From positions 200,001 through 264,000 of the forward strand of contig JAJOZX010005615.1 of assembly GCA_023014485.1 (NCBI GenBank): DNA of 64,000 nt. The letters run 5' to 3'. The first letter of the stretch is position 1. Each line of letters opens with the position of its first letter. This document shows positions 11,700 to 23,139 of the stretch, one piece after another. Position numbers and translations under genes: made by a program. The DNA comes from Bathynomus jamesi. Its lineage: Eukaryota; Arthropoda; Malacostraca; Isopoda; Cirolanidae. The notes below the pieces were generated by a model. It had not been told where the DNA came from. It saw only the letters and a program-made list of their open reading frames with translations, and ran no database searches.

Positions 11700-12555
11700 T
11701 ATATATACTGATATAATCATCTTTCTATTTTAGACTGTAAAAGGAAAGATTAATATCTGCCAGTGTATGTACGGTACCGGAAAAATGTTCGGCTAGAAAC
11801 AGAAGTTCTAAATATCATAAAAAATACTAATTGGTCACATTTTATTTTTATTTGGATATTTTACATTATATTTGTGAGTGACTGTAATAAAAAAAATTTA
11901 AAATCCTAACTGGATTTGTAAATTTTTATAATTTTTAGAAATTTCATGTTTCTATGCGAACTTTTTTCCCCGAGTTGTACAAAAACACAGCGATGATGGA
12001 TCATTGGTTTCTTTATTATATACTGAATACTCGAAGATTTCCACTTCCTACATTAAATTAATGGAGTTTCTTCATTAAAAGAAATAATTAAATAAGTAAA
12101 GGACATTTCGAGAAATTTCCTTTTATACGATTTTTGGCGTGTAAGTTTCTATTTTTCTTTGTAGAAATGTTATAAGAGTTTTGTAAAAGAGGTTTTTAGA
12201 CGTTCTTTCTTCTTTTAAAACTTACTCTGGGAACGATTCTTGATGGCTGAGCTTTCGTTTAGCTTTCTCTTGAATGCACAAACACAATTCTCCCTTTTCA
12301 AAATGCTCAAATGTACTATCTGATGTAATAACGTTCCGCAAATGCTACACACACTTCTGGCTCCTGACATGCAATTGCGGGCAACATTTTTTCTTGCCAC
12401 GATTGCATCGGAGTCTCGGAGTTGGGAAGGAAAAGGCTTCGGATGAAACCATCCATCTTTTGGTCTGTTATGGTCTCCTGGCATGAAAGGAGCGCTAATG
12501 GAGAGCGGGCGGGCAGAGACACGGATCGGAAGGGGTAAATAAAGAAAGGAGAAAA

Positions 12556-12594
<39 letters not shown>

Positions 12595-13100
12595 GGGAAA
12601 CAAAGCATCGGAGAAGGAAGGAAAATAGGTATTGTAAACTATAACAAAGGAAAAACAAAAGACGAATAGCTTCAATAAACGCAAAAACGCTTACAAAAGC
12701 ACCGTATAGACTCTTTTCAAAACACAAACAAACAAAGATAAAAAGTAAAAGTAATCCTACGTAATTACGACCTATATAAACACGCAGTAAATATGACATA
12801 TAAGCAATAGAAAAATAATAAACACAATCATTAAAGTAGAAGTAAGAATGAGGCCATTCGAGTAAAGATATTTGAGAAGACGAAGTGAAAAAAGTAAATT
12901 GTAGAAACGAAAAATGTAAATAAATTATTTATTAATTAATAATTAATGATGTAAATACAAGTACAGTACACAGGGTAGAATTTTTATGGAGATTATGAAT
13001 GGTCAGTCATCGAGCGCTCATGATGATTGAATTTTAATAATTTGTTATATATATACAATATAATCTTGATTTTGGTTTTGCTTCCGTCCGAATTGTCCAT
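11700..13100. other. Intergenic; (GA)n tract at 12560-12590
   Basis: No supportable gene. A (GA)n microsatellite at about 12560-12590 creates long, low-complexity frames on the minus strand, which I reject as coding. The remainder is AT-rich. Confidence 0.6.
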
Positions 13101-13109
13101 TCTGACGAC

Positions 13110-13175
13110 GGTCAGGCTTGTGACGCCCCACCAGCAGGCCAGCGTCTTAACCACTAGGCTACCGAGGGTATCCAT
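13110..13175 (-). repeat. tRNA-derived SINE-like fragment
   Basis: On the minus strand this reads GGTAGCCTAGTGGTTAAGAC, which has the A-box pattern of tRNA-derived SINEs. The B box is not clear. It is too incomplete for a tRNA gene. Confidence 0.4.
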
Positions 13176-13231
13176 CTATCTACCAACCAATTTTTAATTG
13201 AGTGGAAGGATGAATAGCTGGGTTTTGCTGC

Positions 13232-13315
13232 GCGCCGCCTGCCGTCACCGGGTCTCGATGCCGGGGCCGATGGATTCGTAGTCAGCGGCGCTAACCACTA
13301 CACCATCGAGGCGCA
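13232..13315 (-). repeat. tRNA-like SINE head with A and B boxes
   Basis: On the minus strand CTCGATGGTGTAGTGGTTAG is followed about 40 bases later by CATCGAGACCCGGTG. These are the A-box and B-box positions of an RNA polymerase III promoter. The acceptor stem does not close, so this is a SINE head or pseudogene, not a tRNA. Confidence 0.5.
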
Positions 13316-13323
13316 TATATATA

Positions 13324-14227
13324 CATGGCGTCCCAAAAAAATGTATACACACTTTAACAGCTGATAGCTCAATTGATGTTTCTTTCTTTCCAAGTTAAAC
13401 CCATTAGAATTAATAATGGCAGTCAGACTAAGCTTTGAACAAAGGAAATTCATTCTAAAATGCTACTGGAAGTGTGAAAACGCAGTTGAAGTGCAAAGAC
13501 AGTTTAGGAGGGAGTTTCAAACAGATCCACCAACGCGACTTACCATCACTCGAATTAGAGATAAGTTTGAAGCCGATGGAACTGTTCAGAATGTCCACAA
13601 GAAGCGTTCCGGAAGACCACGGACATCGACAAGCCCCACAAAGCAAGAAAGAGTACTGGAAACGTATCACCAAAGTCCAAGAAAATCTGTGCCGCAAGCG
13701 AGTCGTGAGGTAGGAACTTCAGAATCGTCTGTCCAACGCATTTTGAGCGCTGTCAATGGAAAAGTTACATTCCAAGATTAGTCCATGCTATTAATGAAGA
13801 TGATCCGGACCGAAGAGTGGAGTATTGCGAGTGGTACTTGGCACGATGTGGATGTGGACTGGACGAAGGGGTTTCGTAGAATACCCTCCGCGTTCACCAG
13901 ACCTCACACCACTAGACTTTTTTTATGGGGATACTTAAAAGACAAAGTCTACGCTATAAAACCTGCAACAGTCGCTGAATTGAGAGCAGCCATTGAACGA
14001 GAATGCACACAAATACCAAACGAAATGTTTCGTGATGTTTGCGATTCCATTGCTTCGCGTTATCAGCAGTGCCTGGACCAGAACGGACGTCAGTTTGAAA
14101 ACAGGCGTTGACAAAACAATTAAATAATGTCTGTAGATTCTATTACATTTTGAAAATGAAATGTATTTTAATAAACACTGCCTTTATAATTATTTAAAGT
14201 GTGTATACATTTTTTTGGGACGCCCTG
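13324..14227 (+). mobile_element. Internally deleted mariner-type transposon
   Basis: The element is 904 bp, with 32-bp inverted repeats starting CATGGCGTCCC on the left and CAGGGCGTCCC on the right, read inwards. Both are followed by seven A residues and TGTATACACACTTTA. It is flanked by TA at 13322-13323 and 14228-14229. It is shorter than full mariners because the transposase core is missing. Confidence 0.9.
13416..14111 (+). pseudogene. Mariner-type transposase, core deleted
   Basis: Mariner transposases bind their inverted repeats through N-terminal helix-turn-helix motifs and cut DNA with a DDD/E core. The N-terminal part is present at 13416-13781 and contains EQRKFILKCYW, RRSGRPRT-like and SSVQRIL motifs. 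The segment at about 13780-13860 reads [20 protein letters not shown] in another frame. The two upstream catalytic Asp blocks are then missing. The reading resumes at EYPPRSPDLTPLDFFLWG (near 13880), which holds the third catalytic position, and runs to the end. The copy is therefore a deletion derivative with additional frameshifts, mobile only if supplied with enzyme in trans. Confidence 0.8.
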
Positions 14228-14280
<53 letters not shown>

Positions 14281-14282
14281 AT
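14228..14282. repeat. Compound (TA)n(TG)n microsatellite
   Basis: A TA run continues directly into a TG run at the right edge of the mariner. The TA target of the mariner lies at its edge. Confidence 0.9.
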
Positions 14283-14317
14283 TAAAGTATTATACATAAA
14301 ATTCTGTTGTTATAATT

Positions 14318-14570
14318 TAATGTCTCGTGGCCGAGTGAGTAACGTGGTGGCTCACAATTCGAATCTTCGCTGACAACGGTTCGAACCCCAGCAAAGTAAG
14401 GCAAACTTATTTCTAATGTAGTTAACCTTAAGACCTAAGTACTTGTTAGCATGTTGTTCAGGATTAGCATATATAAAAATTAATTTGCGTGTAATTACAC
14501 TCGGTGAATGAAAGTAAGCTGAAACTGAATTTAATTGACATTTCATCCAATAGATGGTACCACCTAATTC
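14318..14570 (+). repeat. tRNA-derived SINE, copy 1
   Basis: The head reads TGTCTCGTGGCCGAGTGAGT, with a B-box-like GGTTCGAACCCCAG about 50 bases later. A conserved tail runs to CCAATAGATGGTACCACC. The same head and tail recur at 33858-34085 with moderate divergence, so this is a two-copy SINE family within the window. Confidence 0.65.
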
Positions 14571-14839
14571 AAAGAAATAAGGGGGTGATAAGTGTTTCGG
14601 GCACAAGTAAGGGTTCGAAGGGCAGTTTCTTTTAAGTTATTAAATACTGAGGTAATCACTAATCTAGCTTAACCTAACGTAAATCATAATCTGATCAGGA
14701 CTAACATATCTTTCTTCTGACAAGTAAAAATGTTTCCAGAATTTTTAATATACATTTTTTTAAGTTCCGAGATAGCAAAAGTGTTACTCCACTACATCTG
14801 CGAATTATCACACACTCGACCTCACTTATGCTCAGTTGC

Positions 14840-14844
<5 letters not shown>

Positions 14845-14874
<30 letters not shown>

Positions 14875-14917
14875 ATGAGTACTGTAACACACATATATAT
14901 ATATATATATATATATC
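14845..14917. repeat. (CA)n and (TA)n microsatellites
   Basis: A run of CA repeats at about 14845-14873 is followed after a short spacer by a TA run at about 14893-14916. Confidence 0.9.
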
Positions 14918-15313
14918 GAAGATGAAGTCAACAACAAATGTTTATTATGGAAATACGGTCAACAATTCCATCATAGAAGAGACACTTTATAGCGTTTGGA
15001 AAGAGAGACAAATAAGGCGAGGGAAAAAGTTTTGTTATGAAGTTTATCTTCCAAAAGAAGAAAAGGAAATTAGCAAAAAGAAAGAAAAAGTCTCTAAATT
15101 TCAATCGCAGGATAAAAGGATTCGCCTTTCATAAGTGCCTTCCAATTTCCATATTTAAACACAATCGCTTGAAATTGCTTGCAAAATCACAGACTCAGTT
15201 TGGAATTTGAGAATATTGGAATTATGCTAACTACGCTAAAAGCGCGAGGGCATATATGTTTCCACTGCATACTTTTCAATTAGTAATAGTGTATATTTGC
15301 GCGTTTGCGTGTA

Positions 15314-15317
<4 letters not shown>

Positions 15318-15359
<42 letters not shown>

Positions 15360-15549
15360 TGTGTGTGTGGTGTGTAGGGGTGGATGGGTGCGTGTGTATG
15401 TGTGTGCGTAATGGAGAAATGAAGTAATAGTGCAAACCTCCCGAACAACTGCGAGAGTGACTGCTATAACGAGAGTCGTTTAATCACACGATGTAGAAGT
15501 GAAACTGCCTTCACAGTGCTTTCATGTGCTTTCATCAAGCTGTTTGGAA

Positions 15550-15588
<39 letters not shown>

Positions 15589-15590
15589 CA
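15318..15590. repeat. (GT)n, (GA)n microsatellite cluster
   Basis: GT and GA runs lie at about 15318-15370, and a second GA run at about 15555-15583. Frames through this region are low-complexity and not credible genes. Confidence 0.85.
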
Positions 15591-15650
15591 TAAAAGGGGA
15601 TAACTTCTTTTTAGATTGAATTTTTATCAGCTTAAAGAAAGGAATTGGGT

Positions 15651-15690
<40 letters not shown>

Positions 15691-15727
15691 TTAACTGTAA
15701 TGACCACGCAGTATATTAATGTATAGA

Positions 15728-15917
15728 AACGACGTAAGTATAGAGGAGCGTTCTGCACACGAGGAAGAGAAATAACGAACAAATGAAAAATGAGGTGACC
15801 GCCCGGGAATCGAACCCAGGATCTTCCGATTGCCGGTCAGATATGCTATCCACTACATTTCATTTGTTCGTTATTTCTCTTCCTCGTGTGCAGAACGCTC
15901 CTCTATACTTACGTCGT
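15728..15917. mobile_element. Foldback element with a tRNA-like loop
   Basis: Two inverted arms of about 60 bp (15728-15787 and about 15858-15917) are almost perfect reverse complements; each contains AGAGGAGCGTTCTGCACACG or its complement. The roughly 70-base loop is a tRNA-like sequence on the minus strand. (TA)n tracts lie on both outer sides, so target duplications cannot be read. Confidence 0.75.
15793..15857 (-). repeat. tRNA-like sequence inside the foldback
   Basis: On the minus strand the order is TAGTGGATAGC (D-arm or A-box region), TCTGA, a seven-base loop CCGGCAA, TCGGA (a 5-bp anticodon-like stem), then CTGGGTTCGATTCCCGGG, a convincing T-arm and B box. The loop position corresponding to base 33 is C, not T, and the 5' acceptor strand is replaced by the foldback arm. 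It is a tRNA pseudogene or SINE head rather than a working tRNA. Confidence 0.6.
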
Positions 15918-15919
15918 TT

Positions 15920-15921
15920 TC

Positions 15922-15957
<36 letters not shown>

Positions 15958-17095
15958 TATATATATATTACTTTTAATTTTTTAACTTAAAATTTTAATT
16001 CATTTAATTTTTAATTAACGAAAATACAATTTTTTTTTTTAAATGATATAAAACAATGGAACGTTGTTTTTCTCATAATTAATTCTTAATAAAGTGAAAA
16101 TAATTCCTTCCTAACTCTTTACCAACATCGTAGAATGTCTCCAAACTTTACAATGCTTGTTTTGCATTGTAAAGTTTTGAGACAGAATGGGAGTGAAATT
16201 ATCCTATTTGCCCGTAATAAGACATCACAGATACGTTACTTTACCAACTTTCCAGTTTGTCTACATCAACTGTTCCTTCAAGAATCACTTAAAGATACAA
16301 GATTAAAAAACTAAAGCTTTTTTATGTGTACGATAAAGTTTTTCTGGAAAGACGGTGGCAACATGGAATTATTCAGTTATCTTTCGTTGTAGAAAATGTC
16401 TCTTATCAGAGTATGTAAGAGAACCCCCCCCCCCATTTAATTTATCCTTAAAAGGGGTTTCAGATGTGGCCTAAACCGCAATTGGCTTATTATGAAAGCG
16501 TCGTTGAGGACGGTTCTATAAAAATATTTAACGTGGATATAATTCATAAAAAAAAAGGTTTTATCATTACTCACTGGCCAGCGTTGACCATACATTTATT
16601 TCTATTTTATTTATATAATAAATCGTTTATATATAATTAATTTGTTATTAAAAATTAATGTGGTTATTCCCACAAAAAGTGCAGGATTGGATTAAGTCCT
16701 TTATATGAAGACTATGTCCATTTATAACGAGATAACGGGAGCATGTGACTTCTGAAACAGTTAGATCTATAGCTTGGATTTTATCGGCAAGGTTTATTAT
16801 TATTATTAGACTTAAAATCGGTGAGACTTGACATGTCTGCTATAATCACATTTTATACAATTACATTTTTACCTTTCACATGTATAGCATAGAAGTTGTT
16901 ACTAAACAACAAATTTACATATAGTCTCAAAGGAAATCGGTATCAAAGAATCCTCCGGTACGGAAAACTTTAAATTATTCATTTATTTGATTGGAAATGG
17001 AAAAATAAATTATCTGTATACGAACTACGCGGATACAGACAAACGAAAAAACAGAATAGATACTGTAAATACACATAAAAATTAATTATGCTAAA
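15920..17095. other. Intergenic; short perfect hairpin near 16150
   Basis: AT-rich with no gene. The motif CAAACTTTACAATGC at about 16143-16157 is followed by a short loop and a near-perfect reverse complement. A run of C residues lies at about 16425-16434. Confidence 0.5.
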
Positions 17096-17096
17096 C

Positions 17097-17290
17097 CAGG
17101 GGTCATCAACCTGGGCGGTAGCGCTCACTAGTGGGCTCACATGAAAGGTAATTAAACATTTATTTTATTATTTATTTTATCGATTATGTTGATTTATTCT
17201 TTTTGATCTAAGGTGGGCGATAAGCTTTTTTAATTTTCAAAAAATCGTAAAAGTTGGCGGTGAACAAAAAAAAAAGGTTGGTGACCCCTG
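17097..17290. mobile_element. hAT MITE with 8-bp target duplication
   Basis: The 194-bp element has ends CAGGGGTCATCAACCT and, read inwards on the other side, CAGGGGTCACCAACCT. It is flanked by TGCTAAAC on the left and TGCTAAAT on the right, which is 7 of 8 identical. Short length, no coding and an 8-bp duplication fit a non-autonomous hAT element. Confidence 0.85.
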
Positions 17291-17299
17291 TGCTAAATG

Positions 17300-17940
17300 A
17301 AAGAGTGTATGAGTATAACGTATTTATATAAAATAAAACGCACTATAGGAAGAGATCCTGCCTTGGGAATTTTTTGTATTATCCTATTATGTTCTGATAA
17401 TAACCGATAATTATGCACTAATCCTCGAAATTATGGAAGGGATCCCCAAACTGACAGTATCACTTCCTCCAGAAAATAATTGTTCATCAGTTATGTGATC
17501 TTGATCTAGGACACACGAAAGCTTTGAGACACACAACGAAACCAATGGCATGGCTGTACCAATCACGCTAATAATGTCACACTGGTTTGTTGGGGTGTTG
17601 CTGAAATTTTTTTTCAATGTTAACTTGATTACGAGTAAATTTGTACCGAATTGATAAACGAAACTCAGTAAATTACTGTATAATATACTAGTAAGGGTTA
17701 CTAAAAAGCGAGAAACCGGAAATCGTGAAGAAGGTACGAGAAGTTTGATTTATGAGAAATGGTGTTATATGGCTAGGAAAAGTTAGTAATCAGGTTTATA
17801 TAGAGAACGTGAACGAGAAGATGAAGGAATAACTGCATAGCACTGAGATGTAAAGTAAGCTAGGTTACAAACAGTAAGTTATAATGATATACCAGATGTA
17901 TGGAGTCCACGAATCGTCTGCATGCTGTCTACAGTAGAAG
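17300..17940. other. Intergenic, no gene seen
   Basis: Moderately AT-rich sequence without recognisable coding or repeat structure. Confidence 0.4.
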
Positions 17941-17949
17941 TGTAGAGGC

Positions 17950-19120
17950 CGACTGGAAATCTGTTCCTCGCCGTTCTCAATCAGTCATGGAATCAAAACA
18001 AAGGCTATACACGTGGGCATGAAAAAGGCCCAGAGGAAACACAGATTTTGTGGTATTTCCCGAAACGACCACCAGAGGACGTCACCAAGGCCTATAAAAT
18101 GCAGTGTCTTTCTGAAATCACTCTCACTTGCCATTTTCTCGTTTTGGTCGTCACGTCTTACTCTCAGCACCTTCGTCAGTAGCACCACTCGTCACGCCAC
18201 CCGCTCTCCGCCTTCGCTCTCCGGCGAAGGCCGGAGAGCGACCCACTGTTCCTTCAAGGCTCCGGTCGAGCATACACGAAGTCTATCATCAAGTAAGGCC
18301 CTCTACAATTTCATCCTGCAAGAAGCAACATCACTGCTGCAGGCGTTTCCGATGGCCCCTTTTCAACAAGTCTCTATCGGCCCTCAACACTCTTCCTCTC
18401 GCCGGTAAGGCCAGTCTGCCTGCAGATGCAATCCTTCGAAGCCCAGGTCCGTAAACAATCTAGTAGACTACAAGCCACAAGCCTACCTTTGTCTTCGTGA
18501 TAAGCAATTCCCGCGTAGCCTATATAGTGTAACCGCAGCCTCGCGAATAGGCTATACCCAAAAGTGTACGCAAGCAACCGGCAAACTAACTCTCTCATTA
18601 CGACTGCGGTAGGCCTGTACAATTATTTTACCGTATTCAATTATCTTACTGTATTTGTATCTGCTTGTTTATTTGTTCATTTATGCATTTCATTTTCACT
18701 GACCTAATCCATTTACTGTACAACATCGTACTTTCATTATTTCAGTTATTATTGGCTTAATCACTTATTCTGTGTTCACCTCTGCCAATCTCATTAGCCT
18801 ACCTGAATTAGTTTACTTACTTAACAATTAGACTGCATAACCATTTCTTATTGCTAATAATCAGTCATCTTTAGCATAGTATAAATGCCATTATATAATT
18901 GTTAATCACTGTGAACAAATAATTCATTTATTTTTCTAATTAAACATAAAACAACAAGTAATTTCTCTCTCCTTATTAAATATTGTTTGTTTGGGCTGTA
19001 GGCCCAAGCTGGTGACCCCTAATTATTCATTTCAATTTAATTCATAAGTTATAGTAAGCCTACTTATTTGGCCACATCAAATTGGTGATCCGTAGGCCAC
19101 TATAGAAGTGTGAACGATTC
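17950..19120 (+). repeat. LTR-like segment with TATA box and GC-rich hairpin
   Basis: A TATA box (TATAAAA, 18093-18099) is followed by a GC-richer stretch with a perfect 11-bp stem and GAAG loop at 18215-18240. After a long AT-rich part come GCTGGTGACCCCTAATTATT (near 19007) and AATTGGTGATCCGTAGGCC (near 19080). Those resemble the junction between an arthropod LTR and its primer binding site. No gag or pol is visible downstream, so this is at most a solo or truncated LTR. I did not find a second copy here to set its ends. Confidence 0.4.
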
Positions 19121-19129
19121 TGGATCTCC

Positions 19130-20120
19130 GACAGGTTACAGCGGCTCTCCGAATACAAATAATAATAATAATAATAAAATCGGGGGAGAATGAGAAATCT
19201 CACGGATTTTCATACTTCAAGGTTGACGTCTCTTATAGATTATAGGACATCAGTACTTAGCCGAGATAAGCATTGATATCCTAAGCAGTGATAAGATAAA
19301 CTAATTAGCTTGCTGCACCAGTAATATGGCGAAGATTTTTTCAATGTTATTATGAAGAAATCAATAATAATAATGATTGGGGTTGTTTAACCTCCTTCGC
19401 AATATCTAAGGTCATATGACGGAGGGGACCTACAGCTTTACGGGGGATCCGAAGCACGGGTCACTACATAATTTGGACGCGGAGGACGGTCTTCCATCCA
19501 ACTACTACCCAGACCCAATGTCGCTTAATTTCGCTGATCGATGGGAAGCGGTGATACGACATTGGCTACGACGTAGCCCGTGAAGAATTCGAAGACTTTA
19601 GCTTTGGCCCTAATGATTGTTAGCCTGTTAGGTTATATTGAAAACTTCACTGACCATAAATTATAACCCTCTCGTCCTCATGCTATATATTTATTGTTTG
19701 GTCTATCCATAAAGCAATGAGGATTTACTAAATTAAATAAATTTGTTGTATTTACCATAAAAAGAAAAAGAAAACGATACAACAACTTTATTTTCCCTCT
19801 TTGATGGGTAATTAAACTTTAATACAGATTTTAAGGCTCGTATATTTAAATTACATGACAAATTACAGTAATCTTAAGATCCTTAAGACAAAGGAGTGGG
19901 AGGGAAATGGGGAACAGAGTCCTAAGGGGGTTATAAACAATAAATCTCAGGATAAATTCAGAGACGTCACGACAAAAGTGCGCCATGACTTGCTCTAAAA
20001 TCGGGACAAAAGGACAGCGGATGACACGACGATTCCTCGTGACAAAAAAAAGAGATATTTTTAACTGTTTATTTTTGCTGTGCTGGCGTACTCATCGTCG
20101 TCTAGCTTTCTTTATCAAGA
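19130..20120. other. Intergenic, no gene seen
   Basis: Mixed composition with a short (AAT)n tract near 19160. No motif or credible reading frame. Confidence 0.4.
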
Positions 20121-20123
20121 CTA

Positions 20124-20330
20124 TTTAACCAATTGCCCAAGGAACTAAGGAACACGAGTGGTGTTGCGGTGGATATCTTCAAAAGAAGATTAGACGCCTG
20201 GCTCAGAACAATCCCCGATGAGCCGGGCGTACCTGGCTATGTGAGGTGGAGAGCAAAAGAAACCAACCCTCTACTTTACCAGGCCAGCTCGAGAGGAGGG
20301 GCGACAAACTTGACCTTCCTGAAGTGAGCA
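20124..20330 (+). pseudogene. LINE 3' coding tail
   Basis: The frame reads LPKELRNTSGVAVDIFKRRL, then AWLRTIPDEPGVPGY, and ends in GGATNLTFLK. It matches the C-terminal tail at 33540-33729, with KRRLDAWLRT.PDE.GVPGY in common. It is the extreme C-terminus of a non-LTR retrotransposon ORF2; everything upstream is lost, as usual for 5'-truncated LINE copies. Confidence 0.7.
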
Positions 20331-20339
20331 ATCATCGCA

Positions 20340-21750
20340 CGGAACATTTGAAAAGTTGAAAGGTTTCTTAAAATTTCTGAGGATTATTGTTTCACTTAAT
20401 CATCTCCTTAGTCATATGATCTTCATGCTATGTTTTACATTTAGCTGTTTGTCGTCTCTTTTTATTCCTACACCATACATTCATACTAAGTTTTGTGTTT
20501 TTGAGATCGTAAAAAATAGTAAGTTCTGACGTTATTTGATATGTACAGAGAAAAATGTATGTTTACCCAAAGTTTTTACCTCGATCTTAGGTCAGATTAC
20601 GAGATTAGATTAGAAGTAGAAGGGCGTATGTTAGCTTAGGTAAAGTTGTTAAGGTAGGCATAAACTACAAGCTAAGTTCCGTTAAGTTACACAAAATATG
20701 TTATAAACAAATAAACGTGTGGAAAGTTTATAAAACTCTATAATATAGAAAGAAAATCTATGCTGCGTTACTTAATTAATTAGAATTATGTAATTTCATA
20801 ATTAGAATTCGATTTAACAAACATCCGTTAATTGAATTATTTTACTCGTTTCTTCACTCATTTCACTGACTTAGTCACTTGAGTATTCATCTATCTTTAC
20901 ATTTAGTCAAATTTTTCTCTTATTCATTCTTTTCTTGTCTCTTATCCTTTTTATTTTTACATTTATTTATCACTCAATTGGCATTTTACACAAGTAGAAA
21001 AATAGTAAAGATTTTTTACCCAAGATATATTTCATTACTGTTTATATCCCGGTGTAAACTACAAAGTTACAGTAAGTCATTTATATTTTACTGCTCCGAG
21101 TTTTACTGTCAGGCCTCTATGGACGGCTGTAACTCTGAAGGTGCACTCTGGAACCTCAATACGCCATGTTGCTTCCTTCTATAATTCCATTTACTGCCAC
21201 TCACCGCTTGAAAAAATTCAGTAGAGAAACAATTCGGGACATTGAGTGTGAAATATAAAATCTTTCTTTCCGAATTCACGATTTTTTTGTAAGTATTCGT
21301 AGGTGCAATTATGAGTATTCTCAATATTTTTACTTTATTATTTTGTTTTTCATATGTATTGCGAGAGTAATGGTTTTAGGTTTTTATTATATTATTTAAA
21401 TGTTTTTAATCTTTATTATTATTTATTATCGCTGTGTTTACAGATTTTTCTGTACGGATTTAACAGATTTTTTTAATACTTTGGATACTTTTAGAGTTCT
21501 TATTTACAGATTTATCACACATTCGTAAAGTATTTGTAATCTTCCTTTAAGTACTTAACCTTTTACAATCTTCTTCTCTTTCATCATTCTATCTACAGTA
21601 TAACGTGTACTGTAGTAAAATGTAAATTTTATATATTGTATTTATGAAAGTACCTCATAGGCTCACATGCTGTTTAAAAAATAATTTTTATTCGTCACAT
21701 TCAGTATTTAATGAGATCAAACATCACATAACACCAACGATTCACTTTTC
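20340..21750. other. Intergenic, no gene seen
   Basis: Strongly AT-rich. Short frames here are Leu, Phe and Tyr-rich products of composition, with no recognisable domain. Confidence 0.5.
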
Positions 21751-21756
21751 CTGCCA

Positions 21757-21986
21757 AAGTGCAATAACTGTCCTATAAGATTGAAAGAAAGGAAAAATAT
21801 TAAAGAAGGAAAGTGAAATCAAAAGGACTAGAACCCGCTTCGTGTGGTTTCAGAGTCAACTCTCCTACCGACCACACATAATCTCAGTCCTCAAAAAGAT
21901 CCGTTGAAGCGAGGTCAATATTTACGCTGCATGAGCACGCTCCTTAATGCCCCTTTCTTTTTCCCCTCAGTGCAGTTATTGCACTT
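21757..21986. mobile_element. MITE-like element carrying a tRNA-like sequence
   Basis: Inverted ends AAGTGCAATAACTG (21757-21770) and CAGTTATTGCACTT (21973-21986) are exact complements. Inside, on the minus strand, GTCGGTAGGAGAGTTGACTC is followed by GGGTTCTAGTCC, a plausible A-box/B-box pair (about 21823-21890). This is the second case in the window of a tRNA-like unit between inverted repeats; the other is at 15728-15917. Confidence 0.5.
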
Positions 21987-22230
21987 AAAAATTTGGTATG
22001 GTTTATAAAAGCGAGGGACTACACTCTAAAAACGGTGTTTAAGGTGTAAAAAAACTTTTAAACACTTTTCTGACCCCATTTTTTTCACGCTGTCAAAGAT
22101 CTAATCATATTTAAGATTTACGATGCTTACCCCAAAATGTTTAATGGTTATCAATGTCAAAAAGGCGTTTAACGTCTGAACACTTTTTTTTTGACATCCC
22201 AAAAATCTAAGCGCTTAAAATCTTGAATAA

Positions 22231-22465
22231 ATACATAGTTTCGTGGCCATCCATTTTTTTCTAACAACCATGACCTCTTATTGGCCAAAAGTTGATGACG
22301 TAAAATTACTAACCAACCTAGAACAACTACCTAACATAGTGCATTCTTAACATAGTGCATTCCTAACTCGGACACAAGATTCACCCAGATTTGCCCGTTG
22401 TGCGAAATGAGCAGGTTTCTGACTTCTGACTTTATAAAAAATCTGGTGACCACGAAACTACGTAT
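22231..22465. mobile_element. Short inverted-repeat element (MITE-like)
   Basis: The left end, ATACATAGTTTCGTGGCCA, is matched in inverted form by the right end, which reads ATACGTAGTTTCGTGGTCA inwards. The flanks would fit a TA target duplication. No coding inside. Confidence 0.45.
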
Positions 22466-22918
22466 TAGCCAAATCTTGGAGGCTTACTGTAAAGACATGT
22501 TTAGATCGGAACCCTTTCATTTAAAGTTGCCGTGGAGTATATAGAAAAAAATATTTTATATCACATTTGAATTTTACGAGAAACTCTTCTGATTAATTAA
22601 AAAAATAATAAGATAAGAACTGTAAACGTGCCAAAAAAGATATTTAAAAGAAAGGATGAAAATAATAGTTTATAAATTCAAATCCTTTACTCACGTTTAT
22701 ATACACGTTTTGACAATAGAATAGAAATATAAAAGAGAAAGTCTGAAAGAATGTTTTGTAAATTATAGGTCCCCCTCCATCATATAACTTTAAAGATGTT
22801 ACGAAAAAAGCTAAACAACCACAAACGTTACTCTTATTATTAGACTTAACTATAGGTAAGGAACTCGTAATATGTTATATTCCTACAAACGTATATTCAT
22901 TAGTAACCAAACTTAAAC

Positions 22919-23130
22919 GGTGCTACTGTAGTATGCGGTCTACCTACGATTGGTTAGGTTTGATCATGATATTTTCGTTAAAACTAACGAAAATATCATG
23001 ACTAAACCTAACCAATCGTCAAGGGCGATTGACAATGGGATGTAAACAAACAATTAGTAAACAAGATAAGAAGCTATAATTAAAAGGTAGACCGCCGAAT
23101 CGTAGGTAGACCGCATACTACAGTAGCACC
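22919..23130. mobile_element. MITE with internal hairpin and 8-bp duplication
   Basis: The 212-bp element begins GGTGCTACTGTAGTATGCGG and ends in its reverse complement. It is flanked exactly by ACTTAAAC at 22911-22918 and 23131-23138. A second, internal palindrome centred near 22985 contains GATTGGTTAGGTTTGATCAT. A related motif (GATTGGTTAGGTTAAGTC) occurs in the foldback at 34786-35179. The 8-bp duplication fits hAT or a similar group. Confidence 0.85.
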
Positions 23131-23139
23131 ACTTAAACA

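Noticed and set aside
12215..12799. 194-codon minus-strand frame
   Set aside because: It spans a (GA)n tract, is low-complexity (Ser/Leu runs), and overlaps a second frame of the same kind; no domain or start context.
15236..15448. Thr-His-rich minus-strand frame
   Set aside because: Encoded by a (GT)n microsatellite.
15793..15857. Functional tRNA-Ala gene
   Set aside because: The 5' acceptor strand does not pair with the 3' side and loop position 33 is C; it is tRNA-like only.
18013..18454. Plus-strand frames of 108-131 codons
   Set aside because: Two overlapping frames in a GC-richer LTR-like leader; no domain, and composition explains both.
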